Shown: in pieces, positions 43,422 to 51,974 of the stretch
How positions within the stretch are numbered: position 1 is the first letter of the stretch
How the letters are laid out: each line of letters begins with the position of its first letter
NCBI RefSeq assembly: GCF_001458255.1
Contig: NZ_CYSB01000024.1
Coordinates: 1 to 64,000, forward strand
DNA length: 64,000 nucleotides
From: Thalassovita autumnalis
Lineage (GTDB): Bacteria; Pseudomonadota; Alphaproteobacteria; Rhodobacterales; Rhodobacteraceae
Direction of reading: 5' to 3'
Made by a program: the position numbers and the translations under genes
The notes under the pieces: model-generated
What the model saw: only the letters and a program-made list of their open reading frames with translations
Told to the model about the DNA's origin: nothing
Database searches by the model: none

Positions 43422-44534
43422 ATGCCATTTGCCCAGACACAACAGACGCAACAGACCCAGCAAACCCAACAGACGCAGCAGACCCAGCAAACCCAACAAA
43501 CGCAGAGCGCGCCGGGGCTGGCACATGCCGGGCAGGGCAGTTCACTGGCGCTGAGCCTTGCCTTGGATGCGGTGGCGCTGACCTTGCCGGGCACGCCGGA
43601 CAGCAGCGTCAGTCACAAGGTGCCGCGCGCTTCGGATGAGGTGGCTTGGGGCCGGCTGCAGCCCTTGCATCGTCACATCATGATGACCGAAAAATTGGCC
43701 GAGGGTCTGAGTGTTGAGGTGTCGGGCACCGATAAGGTGGCGGTTAAGCATAACGGAACCCTCCTGTGTGAGCTGACCACCCCGTTCCCTACCGATCCCG
43801 GTGCAAGCGGTGGCAAGGCCAAGGCGAAAGCTGCCTTGCAGCCGGTGCTGGACCGGCGGTGGCTGCGCGGTGAACGTGCGGGTGAGATCGTGACCCAGCA
43901 GACCGACATCCTGTCGTTCCTGGGGCTGGCCTATCCGATGACGCGCTCTAGCCACCCGATGACCATGGCGGTGCTGGATGCGGTTCTGGCCGCGATTGGC
44001 AAGATTGTTGTGCAGGCCAAACATCTGTTGAACACGCCGCGTCCGATCGAACTGACCTCAGCCGCATCGCCGATCATTCGCACCCCCGCCCATGCGGCCT
44101 GCCCCAGCGGGCACGCCAGTGAAGCCTTTGCAATGGCCTTCGCGATGGAGGCGATGATGTTTGGTTGTGCCAGCACGGAATTGCGTCTGATCGCGGCCCG
44201 GATTGAGGAAAATCGGGTGGTTTCCGGGGTTCATTACGAACATGACGGCTGGATGGGCCGCAAGCTGGCGGCTGCCTTGGCCCCGATCTTTGCCGATCGT
44301 TTGGGTCTGACGGCAACCGCCCCAACAGTCACTGAGATTGAAGATCACTGGTCCGCCTCAGGCGAAACCGGGGTTTGGTCGGCGCATGCTGCACATCAGG
44401 CCTCAACCCAAACTGTTGAGTGGCTCAGCGGCGCACCGGCCAAACGTGGCGGCATTAACGTAAACCCACCGGCTGATCGTGCGGATGTTCTGGCCTTCGC
44501 CATGGCAAAAGTCACGCAGGAGCTGGGTGCCTGA
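43422..44534 (+). CDS. PAP2/haloperoxidase-fold phosphatase-like protein with TQQ repeats
   Basis: A 370-residue protein. After an N-terminal Thr-Gln-Gln repeat tract, the catalytic motifs of the PAP2/vanadium haloperoxidase superfamily are complete: KHLLNTPRP (KxxxxxxRP), CPSGHAS (PSGH) and NRVVSGVHYEHD (RxxxxxHxxxD). It could be an acid phosphatase or, with vanadate, a peroxidase. No signal peptide or clear membrane helices are seen, so it is a soluble type. Divergent from the haloperoxidase-like gene (159-bp gap) and coupled to the subtilase (one base between stop and start). Confidence 0.82.
   Translation: MPFAQTQQTQQTQQTQQTQQTQQTQQTQSAPGLAHAGQGSSLALSLALDAVALTLPGTPDSSVSHKVPRASDEVAWGRLQPLHRHIMMTEKLAEGLSVEVSGTDKVAVKHNGTLLCELTTPFPTDPGASGGKAKAKAALQPVLDRRWLRGERAGEIVTQQTDILSFLGLAYPMTRSSHPMTMAVLDAVLAAIGKIVVQAKHLLNTPRPIELTSAASPIIRTPAHAACPSGHASEAFAMAFAMEAMMFGCASTELRLIAARIEENRVVSGVHYEHDGWMGRKLAAALAPIFADRLGLTATAPTVTEIEDHWSASGETGVWSAHAAHQASTQTVEWLSGAPAKRGGINVNPPADRADVLAFAMAKVTQELGA
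43437..43505 (+). repeat. Nine-base tandem repeat encoding (Thr-Gln-Gln)7
   Basis: Seven in-frame nine-base units (ACN CAR CAR) plus a partial eighth, at the N-terminus of the PAP2 protein. Third-base variation shows that the peptide, more than the DNA, has been kept. Copy number could vary between strains. Confidence 0.9.
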
Positions 44535-44535
44535 G

Positions 44536-46299
44536 ATGCTGAGCTTTCATGATATCTCAGATCTGAGTCATGCGCCGGACAACCTGCTGCCCGCAGGTCT
44601 GTCCGCGCTGCTGGCGCCGCCCGGCGCGGCGCGGAGCCGGGTGATCTACCAACAACAGGCGGCTGGGCAAACGGGTGCCTTGGCCGTCGGATCCTTGCCG
44701 GAGCCCTTGCCGACCCTGATGGAACAGGACCGTCTGGGCGCGGCATTGACGGCGATGGGGGCAGATCCCGCGGCGGGTGTCGTGCTGGCGGGGGAGGACG
44801 CAGCGGCCACAGCGGGTGCTTCTTTTGCACCAGCGGTCTGGCCCGCAGCCTGCACCGATATGGTGCCGCCCACCACCGTTGAGGAAATCGGCATCATTGA
44901 TGCTGGCATCGCCTTCTGGAACCCGGCGTTTCAGGACAGCCATGGCGCCAGCCGCTTTGCCTCCTTCGGTGGGCTTACCCTGAAATCGGGTGAGTTGCTG
45001 GCAGGGGAAACCCTTGATCCAGCCGTGCTGACAGCGATGGTGGCCCGGGGGCACACGAGCGCTGGTGACCGTGAAAACCGCCAACAGTTGGCGGCCCTGC
45101 TGCCGTCATCGGTTTATGCCCCGGTGGCCTATGGGCGGCCGCTGTTTCCGCCAAACGAGATGGCACATGGCACGGCGATGACCGAACTGGTGCTGTCCAC
45201 CGCATCTGATACGGCGCGGCTGCATGGGCTGGAACTGCCACAGGATGTGGTGCGTGATCTCAGCGGTGGCATGATGGGCGGTGTGCTGAATGGCGCGGTG
45301 CGGGCGCTGGTGGATCAGGTGGTTGCCTGCCGCAGCGATGGCAATCCCTTCCGAATGGTGCTGTTGCTGGCCTTTGGGTTCCTTGGTGGTCCGCAGGAAG
45401 GCATGGCCGCCCCGCATCAACTGGTTGAACAGTTGAACGCGACCCTTGCCAGCTATCGTAACCTTGGCATTGAGGTACAGCTGGTTGTGCCGATGGGCAA
45501 CCATCTGCAGGATCAGGCGCATGCCACCCTGCCTGCGGACCGAAAACTGGGTTGGCGTATCCAGCCAGACGATCACTCCCTCAACACGTTGGAGGTGATC
45601 CACCCCGGACCTGTGGCCAAGATCAAGTTGATCGCGCCGGATGGCAGTAAGGTGAAGCTTAAGCGCAGCCGGAAGGCCCTGGGCATTCTGAAACATGGCG
45701 GCAAGGCGATTGGTGCAGTGTGGCATCAGGAGGTTGGTGGCGGCTTGCTGCGCACCCGGATCAGCCTGAACCCCAGCGCCACCCGGCAGAGCGGCCTTGC
45801 CGCCGCGCCTTTTGGTCTGTGGCAGATCAAGCTGCCCAAAGGCCCGGAGGCCGAGGTCTGGATCCTGCGCGACGAAATGGGCTTTGATGCCAATCCCGCA
45901 ACCCCATCCCGCCGCAGCTGGCTGGAAGATGGGGCGCGGCCATTGCGTGATCCCAACGGGATGCCATTCCTCGATGACAGCGCGGCACCTGCCGGGGCGC
46001 TGGTTCTGCGGGCGGGCAGCGGATCGCTCCTGGCGGCACATTCCGCGCCGCAGATCACTTCGGTCGGGGCGCAGTGGCAGATGGCAGCAGGTGGCATGGA
46101 ACAGTGCTGGTATTCCGGCAACGCGCTCGATGGCACCGCGCCTGAACGGTGGGAAGATCTGGCGGCAGGCGCTGACCCGGCGCATCGCCCTATCGGGCCC
46201 TTTGGGCGGCGTGCGGTTCTGGGCAATGGTGGCCAGCGGCGCTACCGCGCGGCGGGCACTTCACTTGCGGCGGCCTTGGCGGCGGGTAGCATGGCCTAA
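44536..46299 (+). CDS. Subtilisin-like (S8) serine peptidase
   Basis: A 587-residue subtilase. Asp is in EEIGIIDAGIAFWNPAF, His in NEMAHGTAMTELVL, the oxyanion Asn in VVPMGNHLQDQ and Ser in AAGTSLAAALAAG at the very C-terminus. The order D-H-N-S is normal but the Ser lies at the end, with ~200 residues between Asn and Ser. No signal peptide, so it probably acts inside the cell. ATG 44536 follows the PAP2 stop by one base, with GGAG upstream. Its substrate might be a cluster protein, which is speculative. Confidence 0.82.
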   Translation: MLSFHDISDLSHAPDNLLPAGLSALLAPPGAARSRVIYQQQAAGQTGALAVGSLPEPLPTLMEQDRLGAALTAMGADPAAGVVLAGEDAAATAGASFAPAVWPAACTDMVPPTTVEEIGIIDAGIAFWNPAFQDSHGASRFASFGGLTLKSGELLAGETLDPAVLTAMVARGHTSAGDRENRQQLAALLPSSVYAPVAYGRPLFPPNEMAHGTAMTELVLSTASDTARLHGLELPQDVVRDLSGGMMGGVLNGAVRALVDQVVACRSDGNPFRMVLLLAFGFLGGPQEGMAAPHQLVEQLNATLASYRNLGIEVQLVVPMGNHLQDQAHATLPADRKLGWRIQPDDHSLNTLEVIHPGPVAKIKLIAPDGSKVKLKRSRKALGILKHGGKAIGAVWHQEVGGGLLRTRISLNPSATRQSGLAAAPFGLWQIKLPKGPEAEVWILRDEMGFDANPATPSRRSWLEDGARPLRDPNGMPFLDDSAAPAGALVLRAGSGSLLAAHSAPQITSVGAQWQMAAGGMEQCWYSGNALDGTAPERWEDLAAGADPAHRPIGPFGRRAVLGNGGQRRYRAAGTSLAAALAAGSMA

Positions 46300-46318
46300 G
46301 TATTGAAGTAAAAATGCA

Positions 46319-46348
46319 AAAGGCGTGGGATTCCCCACGCCTTTCGCT
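46319..46348. terminator. Intrinsic terminator between subtilase and SARP-like gene
   Basis: AAAGGCGTGGG and CCCACGCCTTT pair around a 4-nt loop, with T-rich sequence after it on the plus strand. Works for the convergent gene too. Confidence 0.85.
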
Positions 46349-46364
46349 TTCTATCCTTGAAACA

Positions 46365-48038
46365 TCAGACCACCAATTGATCCGCAAAGCCGCTGTTGCG
46401 TAGGGTCAGCATCGGATAGTCCGACTGGCGCAGCTGCGAAAACTCAAACTGCGGCTCATAGCGGCGCAGCAATTGGGCGGCCTGTTCCGCACCGTCGCGA
46501 TCCCCAACCAACAGGCGCAGGGCCACCAGATAGCGCAGGGCCGCACGTTGCGATGGGTTGTTCTGATGCGCCGCCTTTGCGGCAGACAGCGCGGTGTTGA
46601 GGTCGCCTTTGCCAAGGGCGGTCAGGCAGACTTCCATATCCCAGGCAAAGACATGCGGCAGGCCTTCTGCAGCACGGCGTGCTTCGGTCGCGGCGTGGTG
46701 CGCGGCCTCCACATCCCCCTGCAACAACGCCACGCGCGAAGACGCCTGCAGCGCATAGGGATTGCCATCATCGCTGCGCAACGCGGCGCGGGCCAGATGA
46801 TCCGCACGCTCCAAATCTCCGTTCAGATCCAGCGCGATGCGGGCGCCAAGCGCACAGACCAGCGGGTTCGCTGGGCGCAGGGCCAGGGCCTCGGCCGCAA
46901 GGCTTTCGGCCTCCGCAGCGACACCACTGTCATTGGCGGCAAATTCCATCGAGCGGGCCAAACGGGCAAAGGCCCGCCAAGCGAGCGCAACCGCAGCGCC
47001 TTCGCCAGAGCTGAGATTGACCAGCTCGTCCTCTGCTTTGTTGAGTTCAGCGAGGTCAGACACATAAAGGCGTGAGGCCGCGCGCTGCATTGCAATCAAG
47101 GGCGACTGCGCGGTGAGGCGCACTGAGCGAAAGCGCAACAGGATCTGCGAAAGTGCGCGTGAGGCAAAGGCCTGAATATCAGCGCCATCGGCAAGGCGCG
47201 ACACGTCCATCGGGACGCGCAGACGCCCTGACCAGAGGAAACGCCGATCGACATCCGCCAAAGCGCGCAGATGCACGTTCCACCAACCACTATCCACCAC
47301 TGAGGTTAACTCCAGATAGATAACGGCGGCGGCCTGCTGCAGCCGCGCCGGATCCGGTTCGACTGCGGCATAAATCTCATCTGCGCCCTCAGCCTCCAGC
47401 CGGGCGGACAACGTATCAATCAGCATCATCTCAAGGAAATATGCCTCATTACCCGTGCCACGCTCCAAAGGCCGGATCACGATGATTGTATTGCCCTGCG
47501 GGGTGAGCGACGGGCCGAGTTCCAAGGGCGAAGCGCCTGATACCGCCGCCTGTGCGGTTTCGAATTCTGCGGTGTGCTGCCCCTTCGGCGCGTTGCCGGA
47601 CGTTTTGTCAAACGCGGCTTCATCCGCGGCGCGCAGATCCCGCAGCCATTCGTCAAAGGCCGGGTCCGGCGCATCGACCAATTCCAGCAACTCGGCTGTG
47701 CCGGCCAGATCCGGGCGTGTGTCGACCTCAACGGCGTCTTCCAGCCAGATCTCCAACCGGTTGGCCCCGATGACGCCTTTTGCATCCGCCAGTGAATCGC
47801 GCAGGTTGGCCAGCGCCCGGCGCAGGTTGGCGGACGCTTTCTCAGGTGGTTTTTCCGACCATAGCATGGATTGGATCCAGGCACGTGACAGGCGGCGTTC
47901 TGGTGTCGTCGCCAGCAGCGCAAGGATGGCACGTTCTTTACGGTAGGGCGGCGTCAAATCACGCCCGTCCTCTGCCCGCAGGGCAAAGCGACCGCGCACT
48001 GTGATCGTGACGCGAGGCGGCGTGTCTAATGTAGGCAT
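46365..48038 (-). CDS. SARP-type transcriptional regulator with TPR-like region
   Basis: A 557-residue regulator. The N-terminal ~110 residues are a SARP/OmpR-like winged helix (VTITVRGRFALRAEDGRDLTPPYRKERAILALLATTPERRLSR, EKASANLRRALANLRDSL). The rest is helical with TPR-like repeats (AALRSDDGNPYALQASSRVALLQGDVEAAHHAATEARR). No ATPase or receiver domain is visible, so the signal is unknown. ATG 48038 is preferred to 48071 because GAAGGG lies 8-9 bases before it. It is divergent from the trypsin-fold gene and convergent to the subtilase, so it probably controls this cluster. Confidence 0.78.
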   Translation of the reverse strand: MPTLDTPPRVTITVRGRFALRAEDGRDLTPPYRKERAILALLATTPERRLSRAWIQSMLWSEKPPEKASANLRRALANLRDSLADAKGVIGANRLEIWLEDAVEVDTRPDLAGTAELLELVDAPDPAFDEWLRDLRAADEAAFDKTSGNAPKGQHTAEFETAQAAVSGASPLELGPSLTPQGNTIIVIRPLERGTGNEAYFLEMMLIDTLSARLEAEGADEIYAAVEPDPARLQQAAAVIYLELTSVVDSGWWNVHLRALADVDRRFLWSGRLRVPMDVSRLADGADIQAFASRALSQILLRFRSVRLTAQSPLIAMQRAASRLYVSDLAELNKAEDELVNLSSGEGAAVALAWRAFARLARSMEFAANDSGVAAEAESLAAEALALRPANPLVCALGARIALDLNGDLERADHLARAALRSDDGNPYALQASSRVALLQGDVEAAHHAATEARRAAEGLPHVFAWDMEVCLTALGKGDLNTALSAAKAAHQNNPSQRAALRYLVALRLLVGDRDGAEQAAQLLRRYEPQFEFSQLRQSDYPMLTLRNSGFADQLVV

Positions 48039-48417
48039 CAACTTACCCTTCAGCTGGGCCCCAACATTCACCGGTCAGGTGACAGTCCCTTCAGTCGGCC
48101 CGAATTTTCTGCAGCAGAGTGGCGAGGATAGCATAAATTTTAATCTTTGGTTAGAAAAATTGGATCACGTTCAACCCATTGTATATGAACTGAAATTTTA
48201 GCACTTCGGTCAAAATTCAGACGTAAAATCACGCTTTTTCGGTAAACTTCGTGAACAGATCACGCTGGCTTCACGCTGCACTGCGACAAAGGGCTGTACC
48301 GGGCGAAACGGTCGTGAACTATCCCCACCACATACAGCAAATGTATTGGCGTTCACTTGATCGTTTCGCCCTGTGCACGTGACGAGTGTTCTGTGGCTTC
48401 ACAGCGGGTGGTGCGCC

Positions 48418-48507
48418 GCCCGATCTTTTCTGACCCCTCGGACCCGCCCGCGATGGCGACCGGTGACTACGCCCGATCTTTTATCCTCCCAAGGGATCGG
48501 GCGGTTT
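48418..48507 (+). promoter_or_regulatory. Terminator-like leader hairpin with duplicated arm, candidate attenuator
   Basis: GCCCGATC occurs twice (48418-48425 and 48471-48478), each followed by TTTT. A single complement, GATCGGGC, is at 48495-48502 and is followed by GGTTTTT. The second copy makes a terminator hairpin just before the ribosome site of the trypsin-fold gene; the first copy can compete for the same arm. The arrangement fits transcription attenuation, or a terminator that follows a short leader RNA. Confidence 0.5.
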
Positions 48508-48530
48508 TTCGCAAGTCAAAGGACACGACG

Positions 48531-49958
48531 ATGCCGACGCCTGAACCTATCCTTCGTTTCTCTGACACACAGTTGGACGTGGCGCGCGACACCCTTATGC
48601 GATCCTACGGCAAGGCTGCGTTCTTTCGCGGTGCCGACGTTGGATTGCGCGCTGAAGGCAGCACCGGGGCAGGGGAAGTTGTGGCCCGGCTGTTTGTTGA
48701 GACGGGGCAAGCTGGCTGTGATTTTGACCGGGCGGACCTCCCGTCTGAGGTTGCAGGTGTCCCGGTTGAAGTGATCACCGCTGCCCCCGTTTCAGCATGC
48801 GAAACCCGCCGGCCTGAGGTTCCCAGTGGTCAGCCCGTGCCCCAGGTGATGGGGGGCGCGTCGCTGGGTCGGTTGAGCGGGGCCACGGGAACCGCAGGAT
48901 TGCTGGTTGTCGATCGCCAAAGTCGTCAGATCGGGGTGCTGTCATCCTGGCAGGTGTTAGCCGGTGCAACCGGTCGCTTTGGTGACGTGATCCTGCATCC
49001 CGGCCTTGCCGATACCGATATCAGCCGCGCCGATCAGGTGGCGAGCCTGGAGCGATGGACGCGTGGCACAGATGGCGATGCAGCGTTTGCCGCGCTTTTG
49101 CCGGGGCAAAGCTGGTTGCCGCTGCAATTTGGCAGTTTCCAACCGGTCAGCTCTGTGCGGACCGCCCGTCTGGGGGAGCGTGTCTATCGTGCCGGGCGCG
49201 GCACGACCCAGGCGCAGGCGATTGTGGAGGGTGCAGGGATCTACCGCGTCGCCTATGAGGTGGCCCCGGAACAGGTGGAGATGCGCGATGTTCGGGCTGT
49301 GCGGCTCCGCCCGCTTGATCGCGATGCCGCTGCCGGCGCGGGCCACCAAGGTGCGCTTTGGGCTGCGGGGCCAGAGCAGGCGGGCATCGGGGTGCAGTTT
49401 GCCATGGATGACGCCGGCCAAACTGGTGCGGGCGCAGTGGTGCTGGTCAGCCCGATGACGCATGTGCTGGACTGTCTGGACCTTGAGGTGGCGTGCTTTG
49501 AGCCTTGGCTTTCCAGCGCTGCACCACAGGAGGCGTCAATTACTCCCTCGCGTTGGGGCAGTGTGGAGGCCTTCCTGACCGAATATGCCGGCCGGGCGGA
49601 AGCGCCCAGCCCCTGCACGGGACCACAAGCCTTCGCCACGGCTGGGGGCTTTGGTGACCAGTTGCCTGACCTAGCGCAGGAGGATGACATGCAGCAGTTG
49701 CTGCCTATTTGGGTGGAACTGCGTGCCGCCCTTCAGGACCGGGGTTTTGGTGATGGCGCGCTGCGCATTTCGGACCCGATTGAAGCCTTGCAGGTAACGG
49801 CCCAGTGCGGCCATGACGCAGTGGCTGAAACCATCCGTCGCCTGCCCGTCCTACCAATGGTGGAGGGCGATCAGCTAAGGGGCGCCAAGACCTTTGTTGA
49901 GGTCTGTCGACTGCTCCGTGCTCAGACGCCCGCCACGTCAGGGCCTTTCGGGAAATAA
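48531..49958 (+). CDS. Trypsin-fold protein with lost catalytic His and Ser
   Basis: A 475-residue protein. The middle follows the layout of NAL1-like trypsin-fold proteins: GTAGLLVVDRQSRQIGVLSSWQVLA, GDAAFAALLP, VYRAGRGTTQ, GHQGALW, GIGVQF, and SPMTHVLDCLDLEV. In active members the three catalytic places read NNHVLA, DAAIA and GDSGSL. Here His is Gln (SSWQVLA), Asp is kept (GDAAFA) and Ser is Gln (GHQGALW), so it should be an inactive pseudoprotease. ATG 48531 is chosen for AAGGA eight bases upstream. Its stop overlaps a convergent kinase gene by 37 bp. It could bind the subtilase or its substrate. Confidence 0.75.
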   Translation: MPTPEPILRFSDTQLDVARDTLMRSYGKAAFFRGADVGLRAEGSTGAGEVVARLFVETGQAGCDFDRADLPSEVAGVPVEVITAAPVSACETRRPEVPSGQPVPQVMGGASLGRLSGATGTAGLLVVDRQSRQIGVLSSWQVLAGATGRFGDVILHPGLADTDISRADQVASLERWTRGTDGDAAFAALLPGQSWLPLQFGSFQPVSSVRTARLGERVYRAGRGTTQAQAIVEGAGIYRVAYEVAPEQVEMRDVRAVRLRPLDRDAAAGAGHQGALWAAGPEQAGIGVQFAMDDAGQTGAGAVVLVSPMTHVLDCLDLEVACFEPWLSSAAPQEASITPSRWGSVEAFLTEYAGRAEAPSPCTGPQAFATAGGFGDQLPDLAQEDDMQQLLPIWVELRAALQDRGFGDGALRISDPIEALQVTAQCGHDAVAETIRRLPVLPMVEGDQLRGAKTFVEVCRLLRAQTPATSGPFGK

Positions 49959-51316
49959 AGGCTGAACTGTGTGCCAGTCCCACCTTCCATTGAGGTGAGG
50001 GTCAGCTGCATCCCATTGCGCCGGGCCAGTGCCGCGGCGATGGACAGTCCCAATCCGGTGCCGTCTTCTGCTGAGGTCTCCGCACCGCGATAGAACCGTT
50101 CAAACACTTTTTCTTGTGCTTCAACCGGGATGCCGGGGCCGTTGTCTGATACTGTGATCCGCTCCGCAGTCAGGGCCACACGGATGTCAGAACCGCCATA
50201 TTTCACGGCGTTTTCGATGAGGTTGCGCAGGATATCTGCCACATCCTCGGCGCGGCAGATTACCGGGACCGTGTTGTCGGCGGAAAGGGTGATGTGCCGA
50301 CCGCGCGCTTCGGCCAACGGGTAGAGGTCTGCAACGGTGCGGCGCAGCACAACATCCACATCGCAGCGGCTAAGGTCAGGCGCCCCGCCAAGTTGCGGCT
50401 GCTCCGCCCGAGCCTGATCCAACAGGCGGTTGGCCAGGTTTGCGGCCCGGTCCACACCGGTCAGGATGTTCTCAAACCGGCGCTTGCTGTTCGGATCCAA
50501 CTGGGTTGCGTCAATCGCTTGGCACTGTGCTTTGATGGCGGTGAGCGGCGTACGCAGCTCATGCGCGGCATCATCGACAAATTGACGTTCGCGCGACAGG
50601 AAGGCCTCAATGCTTTGAAACAGGTTGTTGAGCGAGGTCAGGATCGGCCGCAGCTCATCCGGGGCTTCGGCATCTTCCAGCGGTTGCAGCTGCGTGGGCG
50701 CGCGTTGGCGCAGATCGCGTGACAGCCGGGTGAGCGGGCGCAGGCCTGAGCGTACCACGACCAAAGGCGCAATGACCGATGCGGCAAAAACAAACCCAAG
50801 CGGCAGGATCGCGGCCAGAGCAATCGCGCCGAGCAGATCATCGGCACTGTTTTCATGCCGGGCGATCAGGATCCCCCGGCCACCGCTGGTCCAGAAATGG
50901 CTGATCTGCCAGCCCGCATCGTCAGTTCCGGCATTGCCTTCAAGCCGCTCCTCTTCGCTAAAGGGGCGGGTGTCCGGGTGGCTGTCAAACAGCACGGTGC
51001 CATTGGCATCCGTCACCCGCAAAAGGTAGCCGTCGCGGTAATGATCCGGGTCCCAATCCAGACTGCGCAGGGCGATGCTCTCATTGTCCACGCGGGCAAG
51101 GGCGGTGGCCATCAGCTGCGCCTGCGCGTCGAAACTGGCGTTTAGTTCCAGCCGGGCGTTGATCACAATCGCAATGCTGGCGGCGATCCAGATCATCAGA
51201 ACCAGCGGCATCAATCGCCATTGGATGCGGGAGCGTATGGAAGTGCGCGGCTGGCTGAACGGGCGGCGCAGCGTTGCCCAGAGGCGGGCAGCCGTTGAGT
51301 TACTGGTCGATGACAT
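49922..51316 (-). CDS. Sensor histidine kinase (QseC/TctE-like)
   Basis: A 464-residue membrane kinase. Two transmembrane helices (about residues 35-53 and 162-185) flank a ~105-residue periplasmic sensor. The H-box is FVDDAAHELRTPLTAIK; N, G1 and G2 boxes are RNLIENAVKYGG, VSDNGPGIP and GTGLGLSIA. It overlaps the response regulator gene by 17 bp. The 3' end overlaps the convergent trypsin-fold gene. The ligand is unknown. Confidence 0.92.
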   Translation of the reverse strand: MSSTSNSTAARLWATLRRPFSQPRTSIRSRIQWRLMPLVLMIWIAASIAIVINARLELNASFDAQAQLMATALARVDNESIALRSLDWDPDHYRDGYLLRVTDANGTVLFDSHPDTRPFSEEERLEGNAGTDDAGWQISHFWTSGGRGILIARHENSADDLLGAIALAAILPLGFVFAASVIAPLVVVRSGLRPLTRLSRDLRQRAPTQLQPLEDAEAPDELRPILTSLNNLFQSIEAFLSRERQFVDDAAHELRTPLTAIKAQCQAIDATQLDPNSKRRFENILTGVDRAANLANRLLDQARAEQPQLGGAPDLSRCDVDVVLRRTVADLYPLAEARGRHITLSADNTVPVICRAEDVADILRNLIENAVKYGGSDIRVALTAERITVSDNGPGIPVEAQEKVFERFYRGAETSAEDGTGLGLSIAAALARRNGMQLTLTSMEGGTGTQFSLYFPKGPDVAGV

Positions 51317-51974
51317 AGCCGATACCCCGAATGGTGCGGATCAGATCTGTGCCGAGGCGGCGGCGGATCTGGGAAATGTAAACCTCTACGGTGTTGCTTT
51401 CAGCCCCGTCGTCCCAGCCATAAAGCACCTGAGCCAGATCGTCTTTGGACACCACACGACCACGCCGTTCCAGCAACACCTGCAACACCTGAAACGCCAG
51501 CGGTGGCAGGTCGATCAATGTGTTGTCTTTGCGCAGTGTGCGCGCGGCGGGGTCCAAGATGATATCGCCAATTTCCAGTGCAGGTACGGCGCGGCCGTTC
51601 GCACGGCGGATCATGGCGCGGGCGCGGGCCATCAGCTCCTGCATGTCGAAGGGTTTCACCATGTAGTCATCCGCCCCCAGATCCAGCCCCTCAATCCGGT
51701 TTTCCACCGCTTCCCGCGCGGTCAGAATAATCACCGGGATCTGTTTGCCTTGTGCGTTATGGCCGCCTTGACCGCGCAGCCAGCGCAATAGGGTGATGCC
51801 GTCCTGACCGGGCAGTCCCAAATCCAGCAGCACCAGATCAAAGGCCGAACTGGCCAATGCCTCCTCGGCGCTCAGCCCGTCGGCCACCCAATCCACGTGG
51901 AAGCCTTCGCGGCGGAGGGTGACCTCAATCGCGTCAGCGATCAGCGCATCGTCTTCGACCAGCAATACACGCAT
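51300..51974 (-). CDS. OmpR-family response regulator (QseB/TctD-like)
   Basis: A 224-residue regulator with receiver residues VEDD, LVLLDLGLPGQDG and YMVKPFDMQE, then a winged helix (RRGRVVSKDDLAQVLYG, NTVEVYISQIRRRLG). Its start codon directly abuts the stop of the upstream VTT-LssY gene, so it belongs to a four-gene minus-strand operon (glycosyltransferase, VTT-LssY, regulator, kinase). Confidence 0.93.
   Translation of the reverse strand: MRVLLVEDDALIADAIEVTLRREGFHVDWVADGLSAEEALASSAFDLVLLDLGLPGQDGITLLRWLRGQGGHNAQGKQIPVIILTAREAVENRIEGLDLGADDYMVKPFDMQELMARARAMIRRANGRAVPALEIGDIILDPAARTLRKDNTLIDLPPLAFQVLQVLLERRGRVVSKDDLAQVLYGWDDGAESNTVEVYISQIRRRLGTDLIRTIRGIGYVIDQ

Noticed and set aside
43437-43505. 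Possible CRISPR-like short repeat
   Set aside because: Contiguous nine-base coding units without spacers.
45106-46185. Minus-strand frame of 359 codons inside the subtilase gene
   Set aside because: The subtilase has complete catalytic motifs; the opposite frame has none.
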